This document shows positions 24,649-33,194 of a DNA stretch of 64,000 bases, in pieces (positions within the stretch are counted from its first letter, which is position 1; the number at the start of each line of letters is the position of its first letter). This stretch comes from Nitrospira sp. SG-bin2 (lineage in GTDB: Bacteria; Nitrospirota; Nitrospiria; Nitrospirales; Nitrospiraceae). Under the pieces are notes generated by a model, which was given only the letters and a program-made list of their open reading frames with translations, had not been told where the DNA came from and did not search any database. The stretch is from assembly GCA_002083405.1 (NCBI GenBank), contig LVWT01000012.1, positions 62,001 to 126,000 on the forward strand, in the 5' to 3' direction. Position numbers and translations under genes: made by a program.

Positions 24649-26115
24649 TCAATACTGAGCAACCCAGGCGCCCGGTGCGCGATAGACCAGCGGAACCCCT
24701 CGATACAACCCCTGAAAAAGATCGTGGTCATACCACACTTCGAGCCTTCCGCCAGCGCTTGAGAGGATCGTTCCTCCCGTCACGACAGCCCCATAGACTC
24801 TTGCGCTTCCGGCTACGGTAATGTTTCCGGCTGCAGAGAGGACGCCATTGAAATTTACGCGCGAGAGCTGAACGGGCGTTCGAACTTGATCTGCGACTTG
24901 ATCAGTATCCGGAGGGCTCAGCGCGGAGATTGACTGCCCCGATCCGATTGGAGCAACCACAACATGACCTTGCATGACCAGGTGACCTTCCCAATAGGCC
25001 GTGTGAAGCCGTAGCGTTCCGAGATTGTCCTCGCGGGGCGCGGTTTGATCCAGCGTATCGATGAAAATCAGGCCCAGGTTATCTCCAGGGCCTTTCGACT
25101 GAAATACCGCATCCGGAGTAAGCCCATGGCCAGGGCTCACCACCCCATCCGGGTGTAAGAAACCATCTCGATCAATGGCGAAGTAGCGGCCATGCCGTTG
25201 CGCGATTCTCTTGGTATGTTCATAGTTCCATCGATCGAGCTGAATGCCGGGCGTCGGAGTCTGTTGCGGATGGATGTTGTGCGGAAGCGCCGGCAATTCT
25301 CCGGCAGGAAGCTGAGTCATACGCACCTCGCCGCCGATCCAGGCATCCATCCACCGATCTTCTCGATGGGACATCTCGTCGTATCCCAGACCGGTTACCG
25401 GCACGAGCCGGCTTTGCGCCGGAAGTTCTTCGGCCCGACCGACGACAAAATCTCCGCCCACCGTGAGGTCGCCCCAGTGCACGCTGACCGACGCCTCATT
25501 TCCCGCCTGAAAGAAACCGAGGTTCTGGTTCACTTGCACGGCAGCACGAAGAGGCGGCAGATCTACACTGCCCAACTGCATCAGTACCGATTGCCGAAAA
25601 GGCGGAGTCGTGTGCGTCGCTACCCGTACATCGACCGTGCATAACAACCCCGGTGTCGACGGAGCGTAGACCTTGAGTTCTTCGATCCTTCCCAGGTGGC
25701 GCAGAGCATGAAACATCCCTGTCGGGGGTTCGTTCAACACGAGATTATCTGATGCCGCCCCTGCCTCCAAAAGGACATCCGGCTGGCCCATGGTTCCAAC
25801 AAATTGTGAACGGCCGGCTTGATCGAAGAATGAGAGTATTCCTTCAGCATCGTGATTCTTTTTTGCCAAGATTGCAGAGAACGCCGATCCCGCCGACTTC
25901 GCCTGTGGGCTGTGAAACCATGACACGACCACTTCACCGGCTGCATCAGCCAACTGCTGAGCAACCACAGCCTCTCGCCCTACATTGGAACTGATTGCCT
26001 CCTGCCCCGCGAGATTCAAGATGGTGGCTCCCAGCAAAGACAGAATCAGCACAAGCACCATCGCCCCGATGAGCGCGATTCCCTGCTGGTTATTCGTTTT
26101 GCGAATTCGTACCAT
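24649..26115 (-). CDS. Large PilX-like minor pilin with C-terminal polymer-forming-like domain
   Basis: A 488-residue protein. The start is preceded by AGGAAGG. Its leader QQG-IALIGAMVLVLILSLLG and the following helix (GQEAISSNVGREAVVAQQLADAAGE) match PilX_N. The rest is much longer than an ordinary PilX: a beta-rich middle (about 150-400). The C-terminal part is a short stack of FNGVLSAAGNITVAGSARVYGAVVTGG-type turns resembling the right-handed beta helix of bactofilin/polymer-forming proteins. No other family is recognised. It lies between the PilW-like gene and the PilB-type gene with gaps of about ten bases, so the four minor pilins and the ATPase form one transcription unit. Confidence 0.75.
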   Translation of the reverse strand: MVRIRKTNNQQGIALIGAMVLVLILSLLGATILNLAGQEAISSNVGREAVVAQQLADAAGEVVVSWFHSPQAKSAGSAFSAILAKKNHDAEGILSFFDQAGRSQFVGTMGQPDVLLEAGAASDNLVLNEPPTGMFHALRHLGRIEELKVYAPSTPGLLCTVDVRVATHTTPPFRQSVLMQLGSVDLPPLRAAVQVNQNLGFFQAGNEASVSVHWGDLTVGGDFVVGRAEELPAQSRLVPVTGLGYDEMSHREDRWMDAWIGGEVRMTQLPAGELPALPHNIHPQQTPTPGIQLDRWNYEHTKRIAQRHGRYFAIDRDGFLHPDGVVSPGHGLTPDAVFQSKGPGDNLGLIFIDTLDQTAPREDNLGTLRLHTAYWEGHLVMQGHVVVAPIGSGQSISALSPPDTDQVADQVRTPVQLSRVNFNGVLSAAGNITVAGSARVYGAVVTGGTILSSAGGRLEVWYDHDLFQGLYRGVPLVYRAPGAWVAQY

Positions 26116-26125
26116 GCCTTCCTCC

Positions 26126-26884
26126 CTACGACCGAAGACTGACCTCTCTTACAGCATGACGTGTGGAACGATTCGATTCGATCTTCACCACCACGCGCTT
26201 CACCTGTGACGGCTCAAACGTAGTGCGGCCCCGGTCGTCTCGATACGCGAATCGGGCATTGTCCAGTCCTCCAACGAGTGTGCCGGCTCCTCCGTCCACC
26301 ATACGCATAAGTCGCAACAATCCCCGTTCATCACGCCTGGTGTAGTACACGACATGGTTTCTTACTTCGACGGATGCTCCTGCTGGGAACGCTGTTTGAA
26401 CCGGTTCAGCCAACGTAAGGAAAGTGCGTTGTCCTGCACGCGCGAGTCGATGCAGTTCGCATCCACGCAGCCCGCATATGGCGACCGACTTGCCTTCACC
26501 CCATCCGCTGCCGTCTTGCACCGCAAGAACCGATTGCCCCTGAACAATGCCGCCGGTGGTCGTTGTCCGCTGCGCATTGATATTCGCGCGAAATTGAAAT
26601 TCATCTGGATTCGCGATGACGATGGATTCAGCCGTCGCGAGACGCGCTTCCTGCTCAAACACGGCCAGGCCCAATCGAAGATCTTGTTGATGTGTCAGAT
26701 CACGCTGCTGCCTGGCAACATGCTGGCGTACGATGCTGAAAGTCTCCAGCGCCGTCGCGAGCACAATGACACCCGCCGCCAGGCCGATCAGCAATTCTGC
26801 AAGGCAGACACCGTTCATGCCGGAAAGAGCCGACGTCCTCTTTACACGCTGTTCATGTGATACGGTCGCGAAGAGCTTTCTCAT
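26126..26884 (-). CDS. PilW-like minor pilin (second set)
   Basis: A 252-residue pseudopilin. The cleavage motif is NG-VCLAELLIGLAAGVIVL: the usual Phe at position 1 is Val, while Glu at position 5 is kept. LGLAVFEQEARLATAESI corresponds to the PilW helix after the anchor. The body has a small Cys pair (AICGLRGCEL) and closes with beta strands. Its ATG overlaps the TGA of the PilV-like gene (ATGA), so translation is coupled. The sequence is clearly different from the first PilW (20040-21293), so this is an old duplication or a separate acquisition. Confidence 0.8.
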   Translation of the reverse strand: MRKLFATVSHEQRVKRTSALSGMNGVCLAELLIGLAAGVIVLATALETFSIVRQHVARQQRDLTHQQDLRLGLAVFEQEARLATAESIVIANPDEFQFRANINAQRTTTTGGIVQGQSVLAVQDGSGWGEGKSVAICGLRGCELHRLARAGQRTFLTLAEPVQTAFPAGASVEVRNHVVYYTRRDERGLLRLMRMVDGGAGTLVGGLDNARFAYRDDRGRTTFEPSQVKRVVVKIESNRSTRHAVREVSLRS

Positions 26885-27363
26885 CGTTGCCCTACAAATG
26901 CGGGATTGGCGCGAAGTGTGGCCACCATGACTTCTTTGGGGCTGCCCTGACCGACATAGGAGGACACCGCTCGGATGGCCACCATCCCAACCGATCCTAG
27001 CGGGCCCGGACGATCCGTCTCAACACTCCACACCACTGTGATTCCATTTCGCTCCAACATAGCGGTGTAAATTCCGTCGTCTGCCATGACGTCGGGATTC
27101 TGCCCGTCATCCTTCATCATGGTCTCAGGAATACCATCTTGATCAAGATCGTCTTCAAGGAGATACGGCCATCGGACGGACTGCTTGACCTCCAACCGAG
27201 CCTGCGCCAGCTCCAGCGCCCTGCTATCCAGTGCTCCTTGGCGAGTATGCCCAGATGAGATCTGCACGGCTCCTATTGCCCCTATGAACGCGATCCCGGA
27301 AATCACCATTGCGATCATCACTTCGATAAGGCTGAACCCTTTATCCTGTACCTGCTTCCTCAT
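26881..27363 (-). CDS. PilV-like minor pilin (second set)
   Basis: A 160-residue pseudopilin with leader MRKQVQDKG-FSLIEVMIAMVISGIAFIGAIGAV. RALELAQARLEVKQSVRWPYL is the helix continuation. A DDLDQDGIPETMMKDDGQNPD stretch (acidic, DxDxDG-like; positions about 67-87) could bind calcium, recalling the calcium sites of major GspG pseudopilins. It overlaps by ATGA with both neighbours (fimT-like before, pilW-like after). Confidence 0.82.
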   Translation of the reverse strand: MRKQVQDKGFSLIEVMIAMVISGIAFIGAIGAVQISSGHTRQGALDSRALELAQARLEVKQSVRWPYLLEDDLDQDGIPETMMKDDGQNPDVMADDGIYTAMLERNGITVVWSVETDRPGPLGSVGMVAIRAVSSYVGQGSPKEVMVATLRANPAFVGQR

Positions 27364-27797
27364 AGAATCGACACCCTCCCGGTAATGCCGACGGTTACCG
27401 TTTGAGTCTGCCCTTCTTTGTTGCGGAGGTGAATTGTGGTAGCCGTGGCAGATCGTCCGCTGGGATGAAACAGAATCTCTGGACCTGCACTCGGTTCTTC
27501 GATGGCAACTCCTTTATCTGCATAGCGATACACATGATGGGGTGTCGCCTCAGAACCATTAACGAGCTGCGAGACAAGCGCCTGTTGCTCAAGGTCAAAA
27601 GTAATGCGAACCCGATCACGGTGTGTAATTGCAAGCTGTCTCGCAAGGCGAAGTTCAGACGCAACCTCCTCCGTGGCACTATGAATTTGCACGCCAGAAT
27701 TGAGGGTCAGGAGATTAGGAACCGCCAGAGCCGAAATGATGCCAGTGACCGCAAGTCCCATCATGAGTTCCGTCAACGTGTGGCCTTCCTGTTTCAT
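27360..27797 (-). CDS. FimT/GspH-like pseudopilin (second set)
   Basis: A 145-residue protein from the ATG at 27797, supported by GAGAGG upstream and by the leader MKQEG-HTLTELMMGLAVTGIISALAVPNL. LRLARQLAITHRDRVRITF matches the FimT/GspH helix and first strand. Position 1 of the mature protein is His rather than Phe, unusual but compatible with cleavage. It is the first gene of the second pilin operon. Confidence 0.83.
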   Translation of the reverse strand: MKQEGHTLTELMMGLAVTGIISALAVPNLLTLNSGVQIHSATEEVASELRLARQLAITHRDRVRITFDLEQQALVSQLVNGSEATPHHVYRYADKGVAIEEPSAGPEILFHPSGRSATATTIHLRNKEGQTQTVTVGITGRVSIL

Positions 27798-28109
27798 AGA
27801 CGCCTCTCTCAATGTTCTGGTGTCCGCACAGTTCCTTTGGAATCGATTGCATCTCAAGAGTCGTGCCGATCCTTGAGTGCGATGTTGTGGATAGAGCTGC
27901 CTAATGATGGCGATTGGCGGAGAGAGTTGAACTTGTTGAATCAACGAAGCGAATCGAATGAATTAAAGATGCAGCCACATGGATGGAGTGCTTGTGTGAA
28001 AGAAAAGTTCGTACACACCACGCTGTGCCTCAGGAGATACAGTGCTTCATGAAGAGATACAGCGGACGAGACACGGAGACCGTAAGGGCGTGAGGTGGAA
28101 GAGGACCTA
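27798..28109. other. Intergenic region between the prepilin peptidase and the second pilin operon
   Basis: These 312 bp hold no supported gene. At 28034-28062 two copies of GAGATACAG, 20 bp apart, flank the perfect 10-bp palindrome CTTCATGAAG (28045-28054). The layout looks like an operator, or a site for a dimeric regulator, ahead of the operon. No strong promoter hexamers were recognised. Confidence 0.4.
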
Positions 28110-28898
28110 CTAGCCAGCCAGCAAGCCTAGATACCAATCGAGGAGGGATTGTCCGAAGAATAACGAGACGACTGCGCCACAGACAAGAAACGGGCCGAAT
28201 GGGATGTAATCCTCTCGCTTGATCACGTGAGCAGCAATCAGGGTAACCCCGACAAGCGAACCCAAGAGAGAACCAACCATAATCGTCATCAAGGCCGGTT
28301 TCCAACCGAGAAACGCGCCGATCATCGCAAGCAATTTGATGTCGCCTCCGCCCATCCCTTCTTTCCCGAACAGGTAGGGACTCACCCAGGCAAGAAACCA
28401 CAGGATTCCGCCTCCGACGAACAGTCCGATTACACCATTGACCAACCCCAGGGGCAGGATGGTGGCGGCGCTGACAAGCCCCACAACGATGCCAGGGAAC
28501 GTGATTGCATTGGGAATGATTTTGTGGGAGAGATCCGTTCCGGCCACGACCAACAGAGCCGAATAGAGCAGGCCATATACAACGGTGGACCAGCCAGGCC
28601 CGAAGAACCACAGAAGGCCGACATAGCCCAAAGCATTAAGCGCCTCCACAACCGGATAGCGGATGGGGATGCGCACCTGACAGTTTCGGCATCGTCCAAG
28701 CAGGATCAGATAGCTCACAACGGGAATGTTGTCGTACCAGGCAATCGGATGAGAGCAGGAGGGACAATGGGATCCTGGCCACGCAATCGATTCACGGCGG
28801 GGCAGCCTGTAGATACAGACATTGAGAAAACTGCCGATGAGGGCGCCAAACAACACAACGATCAGATAGACCGGAAACATGATCTGATGCTCAATCAT
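28110..28898 (-). CDS. pilD: Type IV prepilin peptidase / N-methyltransferase
   Basis: A 262-residue inner-membrane aspartic protease that cleaves class III leaders and methylates the new N-terminus. The N-terminal methyltransferase part has GSFLNVCIYRLPRRESIAWPGSHCPSC and CRNC (two CxxC pairs, a zinc-type site). The two catalytic aspartates are visible in VVAGTDLSHKIIPN and MGGGDIKLLAMIGAFLGW. Seven or eight hydrophobic segments are present. Start alternatives are 28898 and the Met six codons on. It stands upstream of the two minor-pilin groups on the same strand and probably serves both. Confidence 0.93.
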   Translation of the reverse strand: MIEHQIMFPVYLIVVLFGALIGSFLNVCIYRLPRRESIAWPGSHCPSCSHPIAWYDNIPVVSYLILLGRCRNCQVRIPIRYPVVEALNALGYVGLLWFFGPGWSTVVYGLLYSALLVVAGTDLSHKIIPNAITFPGIVVGLVSAATILPLGLVNGVIGLFVGGGILWFLAWVSPYLFGKEGMGGGDIKLLAMIGAFLGWKPALMTIMVGSLLGSLVGVTLIAAHVIKREDYIPFGPFLVCGAVVSLFFGQSLLDWYLGLLAG

Positions 28899-29109
28899 GC
28901 GTGGGACATGGACGCTTCCGTCATGCTCTTTAGTGTTGTGACGGGTTGTTTATTAATTCAGAAACCTTGTGGAGCTGAAGATCCACCATTTACTTTCACC
29001 AACGATCATTTCTATAATTCCCTTAAGATTCGTCTCTATGGGGCAGGTTGAATACCATCGACTCCCAGTATACCTGAATGGCCCGTTAGTCAAAGGAGAA
29101 CTGATCAAC

Positions 29110-29388
29110 ATGGCAAAAGCAGTTGGGAAGCCGCGGGTTCGGAAATCTCTAGCCGACCTTGAGCCTCCCCCGCGCGCAAAGCGTCCGGAAACATTGACGT
29201 CGCGAGAGCAGGAAATTCTAGAATTGATTTGGGCCGGATTTAAGAACAAGGAAATCGGCCAGCGGTTGAAAATCAGCGTCAAAACCGTCGAGGCCCACCG
29301 GGCGAACATGATGAAGAAGATGCGGGTGTCCAATACGGCTCAACTGCTGAAGACCGCCATCCAAGGCAGCATGCTCAAGATTCGCTAA
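29110..29388 (+). CDS. Small LuxR/GerE-type DNA-binding protein
   Basis: A 92-residue protein. The basic N-terminus (MAKAVGKPRVRKS) is followed by LTSREQEILELIWAGFKNKEIGQRLKISVKTVEAHRANMMKKM, a complete GerE helix-turn-helix (position about 35-77). No receiver or sensor domain is attached. I chose the ATG at 29110 because of AAAGGAG upstream, although the spacing of 11 is long; an ATG at 29039 in frame would add 24 residues. It is divergent from pilD, with an unusually AT-rich 200-bp gap, so it could regulate the pilus genes. Its last codon overlaps the 3' end of rlmB on the other strand by four bases. Confidence 0.8.
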   Translation: MAKAVGKPRVRKSLADLEPPPRAKRPETLTSREQEILELIWAGFKNKEIGQRLKISVKTVEAHRANMMKKMRVSNTAQLLKTAIQGSMLKIR

Positions 29389-30155
29389 GATTTGGTTGAG
29401 AGGCCTCTCTGGCGGGCTGCTTCGAACAGCAGCACCGCCGCAGAAGCCGACACGTTCAGCGATTGGACCTGGCCCCGCATGGGGATACGAATGCGTTCGT
29501 CACAGTGTTGCAGCAGCCCCGGCCTGATTCCTGTTCCTTCGCCGCCGAACACCAGTCCAACCGGACCGCGCAGATCGACATCCGTGTAGAGTTTGCTCGC
29601 GGACGGTTCTACCCCATAGACCCACACACCCGCGGCCTTCAATGACTCGATCAGCCGGCTCGTGTTCGTCACCCGTGCCACGGGCATATGGTCGATCGCG
29701 CCGGCGGAAACCTTTGCGACGACCGACGTCAGTCCGGCCGCTCTCCGTTCCGGAATGAAGACGCCGTGGACACCGGCACCTTCGGCAGTTCGGATCACCG
29801 CGCCAAGATTATGTGGGTCCTCCACCCCATCGAGAATGACCAGCAGCGGCGGTTCATTGCGTTCTACCGCGCGGGCAAGAATCGACTCTTCCGTCTGATA
29901 GGCTTTTGCTGCGGCAAAAGCCACAATGCCCTGGTGCCTGCCGTCAGGTACCAGCCGATCGAGCGAAGCCGACGGTTGGACATGGACCGGAACATGAAGC
30001 GACCGTGCCAACTGGACCAAATCCGCAAACTGTTTGTCGGTCCTGATGACAAGGAGCCGCTGCAGCGGCCGGCTCCCTGCCTTGAGCGCTTCGCGCACCG
30101 CGTGGAGCCCGTAGAGGATCTCCTGCGCGTCAGCGTTTCCAGCGGCTGGTGCCAT
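29385..30155 (-). CDS. rlmB: 23S rRNA (guanosine-2'-O-)-methyltransferase, RlmB-like (SPOUT)
   Basis: The product is 256 residues from the ATG at 30155 (GAGGAC upstream). An N-terminal substrate-binding domain (EILYGLHAVREALKAG) is followed by the SPOUT fold with ILDGVEDPHNLGAVIRTAEGAGV (motif 1), GLVFGGEGTGIRP (motif 2) and IPMRGQVQSLNVSASAAVLLFEA (motif 3, the knot). It should methylate a guanosine in 23S rRNA, G2251 in E. coli. The start lies inside the 3' end of cysS (26-bp overlap), a common cysS-rlmB pairing that indicates translational coupling. Confidence 0.92.
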   Translation of the reverse strand: MAPAAGNADAQEILYGLHAVREALKAGSRPLQRLLVIRTDKQFADLVQLARSLHVPVHVQPSASLDRLVPDGRHQGIVAFAAAKAYQTEESILARAVERNEPPLLVILDGVEDPHNLGAVIRTAEGAGVHGVFIPERRAAGLTSVVAKVSAGAIDHMPVARVTNTSRLIESLKAAGVWVYGVEPSASKLYTDVDLRGPVGLVFGGEGTGIRPGLLQHCDERIRIPMRGQVQSLNVSASAAVLLFEAARQRGLSTKS

Positions 30156-31602
30156 CGGGCTTGTCCTCGATCGTGACGCCCAGCGAATTGAGTTCTTTCC
30201 TAATCGCATCGGCGCGTGTAAAGTCTTTCCGTTTCTTGGCTTCCATGCGCTCAGCAAGCTTTGATTCAATGTCTCTATCTGTTAGCCATTTTTTTACAGT
30301 GATTGGAAGGGCTTCGTCGATCTCGGTTACGGTACCAATTGTTCTCTTTATCTGGGTATTAAACTCCCATTGATTCGGCTCTAGCTGGAATAGTCCAAGA
30401 ACCTTCCCAAGACGTCTGAATTCCTCACGAACTTCCTGCTTCCTTCCAGCCGGCAGCCCTTTGAGTAGCTGCTTATTAATTGCACCGCGAAGCTCTTGCA
30501 GTTGGGCTAAGGCTTCTGGCGTGTTTAGATCATTATCCATTGCGATTTTAAATCCTTCAACATGGAATGCGATTGTATAAGCGTGATATTCATCCTCTTC
30601 TGACTCCGTCAGCCGCAGGAAAAGATCATAAAACCCGTCCAGGGCTTTCTTGGCCTCTTTCAACGCTTGGTCAGAGAAATCCAGCGGACCATGGTAATGG
30701 GTAGAGAGAAGAAAATATCTGAGGATCTCTCCAGTCACTACCTCCGACCATTCCGACTTCTCAAAAATCTCTCGAATCGTGAAGAAGTTCCCCAGCGATT
30801 TGGACATCTTCTCCTGATTGACCTGTACGAAACCGTTATGCACCCAATAGCGCGCGAATTCCTTGCCGGTCGCGCCGCAGGATTGCGCGATCTCGTTTTC
30901 ATGGTGTGGAAAGATGAGATCCATTCCGCCCCCATGAATATCGAACGTCTCACCGAGATGCCGGATCGACATGGCGGAACATTCTATATGCCAGCCGGGA
31001 CGGCCGGAACCCCAGGGGCTTGGCCAGGACGGCTCGCCGGGCTTGCTGCTTTTCCACAGTGCAAAATCCATCGGATGCCGTTTGCGCTCATTTATGTCAA
31101 CGCGCGCGCCTGCTTGCAAGTCTTCCAACTTTCGCTTCGAGAGGCGGCCGTAGGCCGGATATTTCTCAACCTGAAAATACACGTCGCCGCCAACAGCGTA
31201 GGCCAACCCCTTCGAGATGAGAGCTTCTGTCAGGTTGACGATCTCCGTCATATGCGCCGTGGCTCTCGGCTCTTCCGTTGCGCGTCCGATCCCCAGCTTG
31301 CCCATATCTTCATAATAGGCATCGATAAACTTGCCGGTGATCGCCTCGCAGGAGACACCCTGCTCATTGGCTCGCTTGATGATTTTGTCGTCCACATCGG
31401 TGAAATTCTTCACGAAGGTCACAACATAGCCGCTGTATTCCAAGTATCGGCGGAGCACGTCGAAGACCAGCGCGCTACGCGCGTGGCCGATGTGGCAATA
31501 GTCGTAGACCGTCACCCCACACACGTACATGCGGACTTTGTTCGGCTCAATCGGCTCGAAGGATTCTCGCTTGCCGGTCAGGGTATTAAAGAGCTGGAGC
31601 AT
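30130..31602 (-). CDS. cysS: Cysteinyl-tRNA synthetase
   Basis: A 490-residue class I aminoacyl-tRNA synthetase. Zinc and active-site features are complete: MYVCGVTVYDYCHIGHARS (HIGH), GWHIECSAM and HHENEIAQ (zinc ligands), and EKMSKSLGN (KMSKS). I chose the ATG at 31602 (MLQLFNTLTGK), which matches the family start; the open frame further upstream overlaps dedA. The last third (about 30180-30650) is visibly richer in A and T than the rest of the gene and its neighbours. This includes the anticodon-binding region and a Lys/Glu-rich tail, and may reflect recombination with a foreign allele. Confidence 0.95.
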   Translation of the reverse strand: MLQLFNTLTGKRESFEPIEPNKVRMYVCGVTVYDYCHIGHARSALVFDVLRRYLEYSGYVVTFVKNFTDVDDKIIKRANEQGVSCEAITGKFIDAYYEDMGKLGIGRATEEPRATAHMTEIVNLTEALISKGLAYAVGGDVYFQVEKYPAYGRLSKRKLEDLQAGARVDINERKRHPMDFALWKSSKPGEPSWPSPWGSGRPGWHIECSAMSIRHLGETFDIHGGGMDLIFPHHENEIAQSCGATGKEFARYWVHNGFVQVNQEKMSKSLGNFFTIREIFEKSEWSEVVTGEILRYFLLSTHYHGPLDFSDQALKEAKKALDGFYDLFLRLTESEEDEYHAYTIAFHVEGFKIAMDNDLNTPEALAQLQELRGAINKQLLKGLPAGRKQEVREEFRRLGKVLGLFQLEPNQWEFNTQIKRTIGTVTEIDEALPITVKKWLTDRDIESKLAERMEAKKRKDFTRADAIRKELNSLGVTIEDKPDGTSRWKR

Positions 31603-31606
31603 GGGA

Positions 31607-32248
31607 TTATGATCCAGAATTGACACGCTGCCTCGGCCAATGCGACCAGAGAAAATATCCCAGGGCGATCGCCAGGAACAGCCCGATGACAATATCGAAT
31701 TGATGGAAGTAATCCCGAAGATGCTCCCACTGCTCTCCCATCTTCACACCGATATAGGCCAGAAGATAGCACCAGGGCAACGCGCCGATGAAGGTGAGGA
31801 GCACAAACCGGGGGAAATTCATCCGCGCAATTCCCGCTGGTAAGGAGATGAAGGTCCGCACCACCGGCAGCATCCTGCTGAAGAACACCGCCGCTTCGCC
31901 GTATTTCAGAAACCACCGATCGGCGATGTCGAGATCATGATGCGACACCAAAACATAGCGCCCATAGCGTTCCACAAGCGGCCGCCCGCCCCAGACACCC
32001 GCGTAGTACGCGACGATCGAACCGATCACGTTGCCGACCGCGCCGGCCAGCGTCACCCCCAGCAGGGTGAACTGTCCGGTCGACACGAGATACCCGGAAA
32101 ACGGCATGATGATTTCGCTCGGCAGGGGAATGCAGGCACTCTCGACCGCCATGGTAAACACGATGCCGCCATAACCGAACTTGGAAATGCAGGCAATGAC
32201 GAAGCGGCTCAGTTCGCTGATGATGCTCTCGATGAATCCACCGATCAC
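31607..32248 (-). CDS. DedA-family membrane protein
   Basis: A 213-residue integral membrane protein of the DedA/SNARE-associated (VTT) family. The family core is visible: AVESACIPLPSEIIMPFSGYL (conserved acidic and Pro residues), GNVIGSIVAYYAG, FFSRMLPVVRTFISLPAGIARM (the two functionally important arginines) and FIGALPWCYLLAYIG. Members scramble or flip undecaprenyl phosphate or phosphatidylethanolamine. It lies between surE and cysS with four-base gaps. Confidence 0.92.
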   Translation of the reverse strand: MIGGFIESIISELSRFVIACISKFGYGGIVFTMAVESACIPLPSEIIMPFSGYLVSTGQFTLLGVTLAGAVGNVIGSIVAYYAGVWGGRPLVERYGRYVLVSHHDLDIADRWFLKYGEAAVFFSRMLPVVRTFISLPAGIARMNFPRFVLLTFIGALPWCYLLAYIGVKMGEQWEHLRDYFHQFDIVIGLFLAIALGYFLWSHWPRQRVNSGS

Positions 32249-32252
32249 GGGT

Positions 32253-33056
32253 TCAGCTCCTGTGCTTGACAGATGATCGGCGAGGAGAAATCAGCCGACG
32301 GGAACCCTGTGTGACGATCGGTTCCCACGCGCGAAAGCAATCGAGCACTCCATGGTGGGTGCTATCGAGACGGATGGGCGTGATGGAGACCAGGCCCTCT
32401 TCGATTGCCTCATGGTCAGCATCCTTGCTGCGGCTCCACGAGATGCGCTTCCCGGCGATCCAATAGTACTTGCGTCCGTGAGGATCGAGTTTTTCGATAA
32501 TCGGGTTGTGAAAGCGGCGGCGGCTGAGGCAGGTCACACGCGCGCCGGCGATCGCCCGTCGTGGCCGATCCGGGATGTTGACGTTCAGCAGCGTTTCCTC
32601 CGGCAGACCTTGCTCGAGCACTAGCCGGGCCACACGCGCTGCATAGATCGCGCCGACGGCAAAGCGAAAATCCTCCGCCCCCTCCTGGGACACGGCCACT
32701 GACGGCACACCCAGGATCGTCCCTTCCATCGCCGCGGAAACGGTTCCTGAATAGATCACATCGTCTCCGAGGTTGACGCCCTTGTTGATGCCGGACACCA
32801 GAATGGACGGAGCTTTCGGCATGATTTTAAGCAGCGCCAAATTGACACAATCCACCGGCGTCCCATTCACCGAGAAGGTGCGGGGCGCAAGACGATGGAC
32901 CCGCAATGGTTTGTGCAATGTCACCGCATGCGCCACCGCCGTGCGCTCTCGGTCCGGAGCCACCATCCACACTTCGCCAATGGCAGAAAGCGCCTTGGCT
33001 AGGGCTTGGATCCCCGGGGACTGAATGCCGTCATCGTTGGTGACAAGGATGCGCAT
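32253..33056 (-). CDS. surE: 5'-nucleotidase SurE
   Basis: A 267-residue metal-dependent nucleoside monophosphatase. The N-terminal motif MRILVTNDDGIQSPG carries the paired Asp ligands, and VSGINKGVNLGDDVIYSGTVSAAMEG holds the Asn ligand and the oligomerisation loop. The protein continues with the usual alpha/beta domain and a basic tail (LISPRRSSVKHRS). The start is fixed by the family N-terminus. Only 14 bases separate it from a T-run of an intrinsic terminator that ends the tRNA-Pro transcript, so surE depends on read-through or on a start within that stretch. Confidence 0.94.
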   Translation of the reverse strand: MRILVTNDDGIQSPGIQALAKALSAIGEVWMVAPDRERTAVAHAVTLHKPLRVHRLAPRTFSVNGTPVDCVNLALLKIMPKAPSILVSGINKGVNLGDDVIYSGTVSAAMEGTILGVPSVAVSQEGAEDFRFAVGAIYAARVARLVLEQGLPEETLLNVNIPDRPRRAIAGARVTCLSRRRFHNPIIEKLDPHGRKYYWIAGKRISWSRSKDADHEAIEEGLVSITPIRLDSTHHGVLDCFRAWEPIVTQGSRRLISPRRSSVKHRS

Positions 33057-33070
33057 GACTCACTCGCAAC

Positions 33071-33093
33071 AAAAAAAGCTGCGCGAGGCAGCT
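33071..33093 (-). terminator. Rho-independent terminator behind tRNA-Pro
   Basis: The stem AGCTGC (33088-33093 on the minus strand reading) pairs with GCAGCT (33077-33082) around a five-base loop and is followed on the minus strand by seven T (33071-33077). This is a textbook intrinsic terminator for the tRNA-Pro transcript. It ends just before the surE start. Confidence 0.8.
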
Positions 33094-33106
33094 CCTGGCA
33101 AAACCG

Positions 33107-33180
33107 GTGAGGGGTAAGGCGTGAGGGGTGATCGGTCTGTTCTCCTACCCCAATACTACGCCAGATGCCTTACCCTTCAC
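33107..33180. repeat. Imperfect inverted repeat between tRNA-Pro and its terminator
   Basis: GTGAGGGGTAAGGC at 33107-33120 pairs with the inverted copy at 33167-33180 with one mismatch (13/14). GTGAGGGGTG at 33121-33130 repeats the first ten bases directly. The element lies in the trailer of the tRNA transcript and may fold into a long hairpin. It is similar in character to the CCTC-rich repeats around the four-helix-bundle gene. Confidence 0.65.
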
Positions 33181-33194
33181 GGCTCACTTCAATT

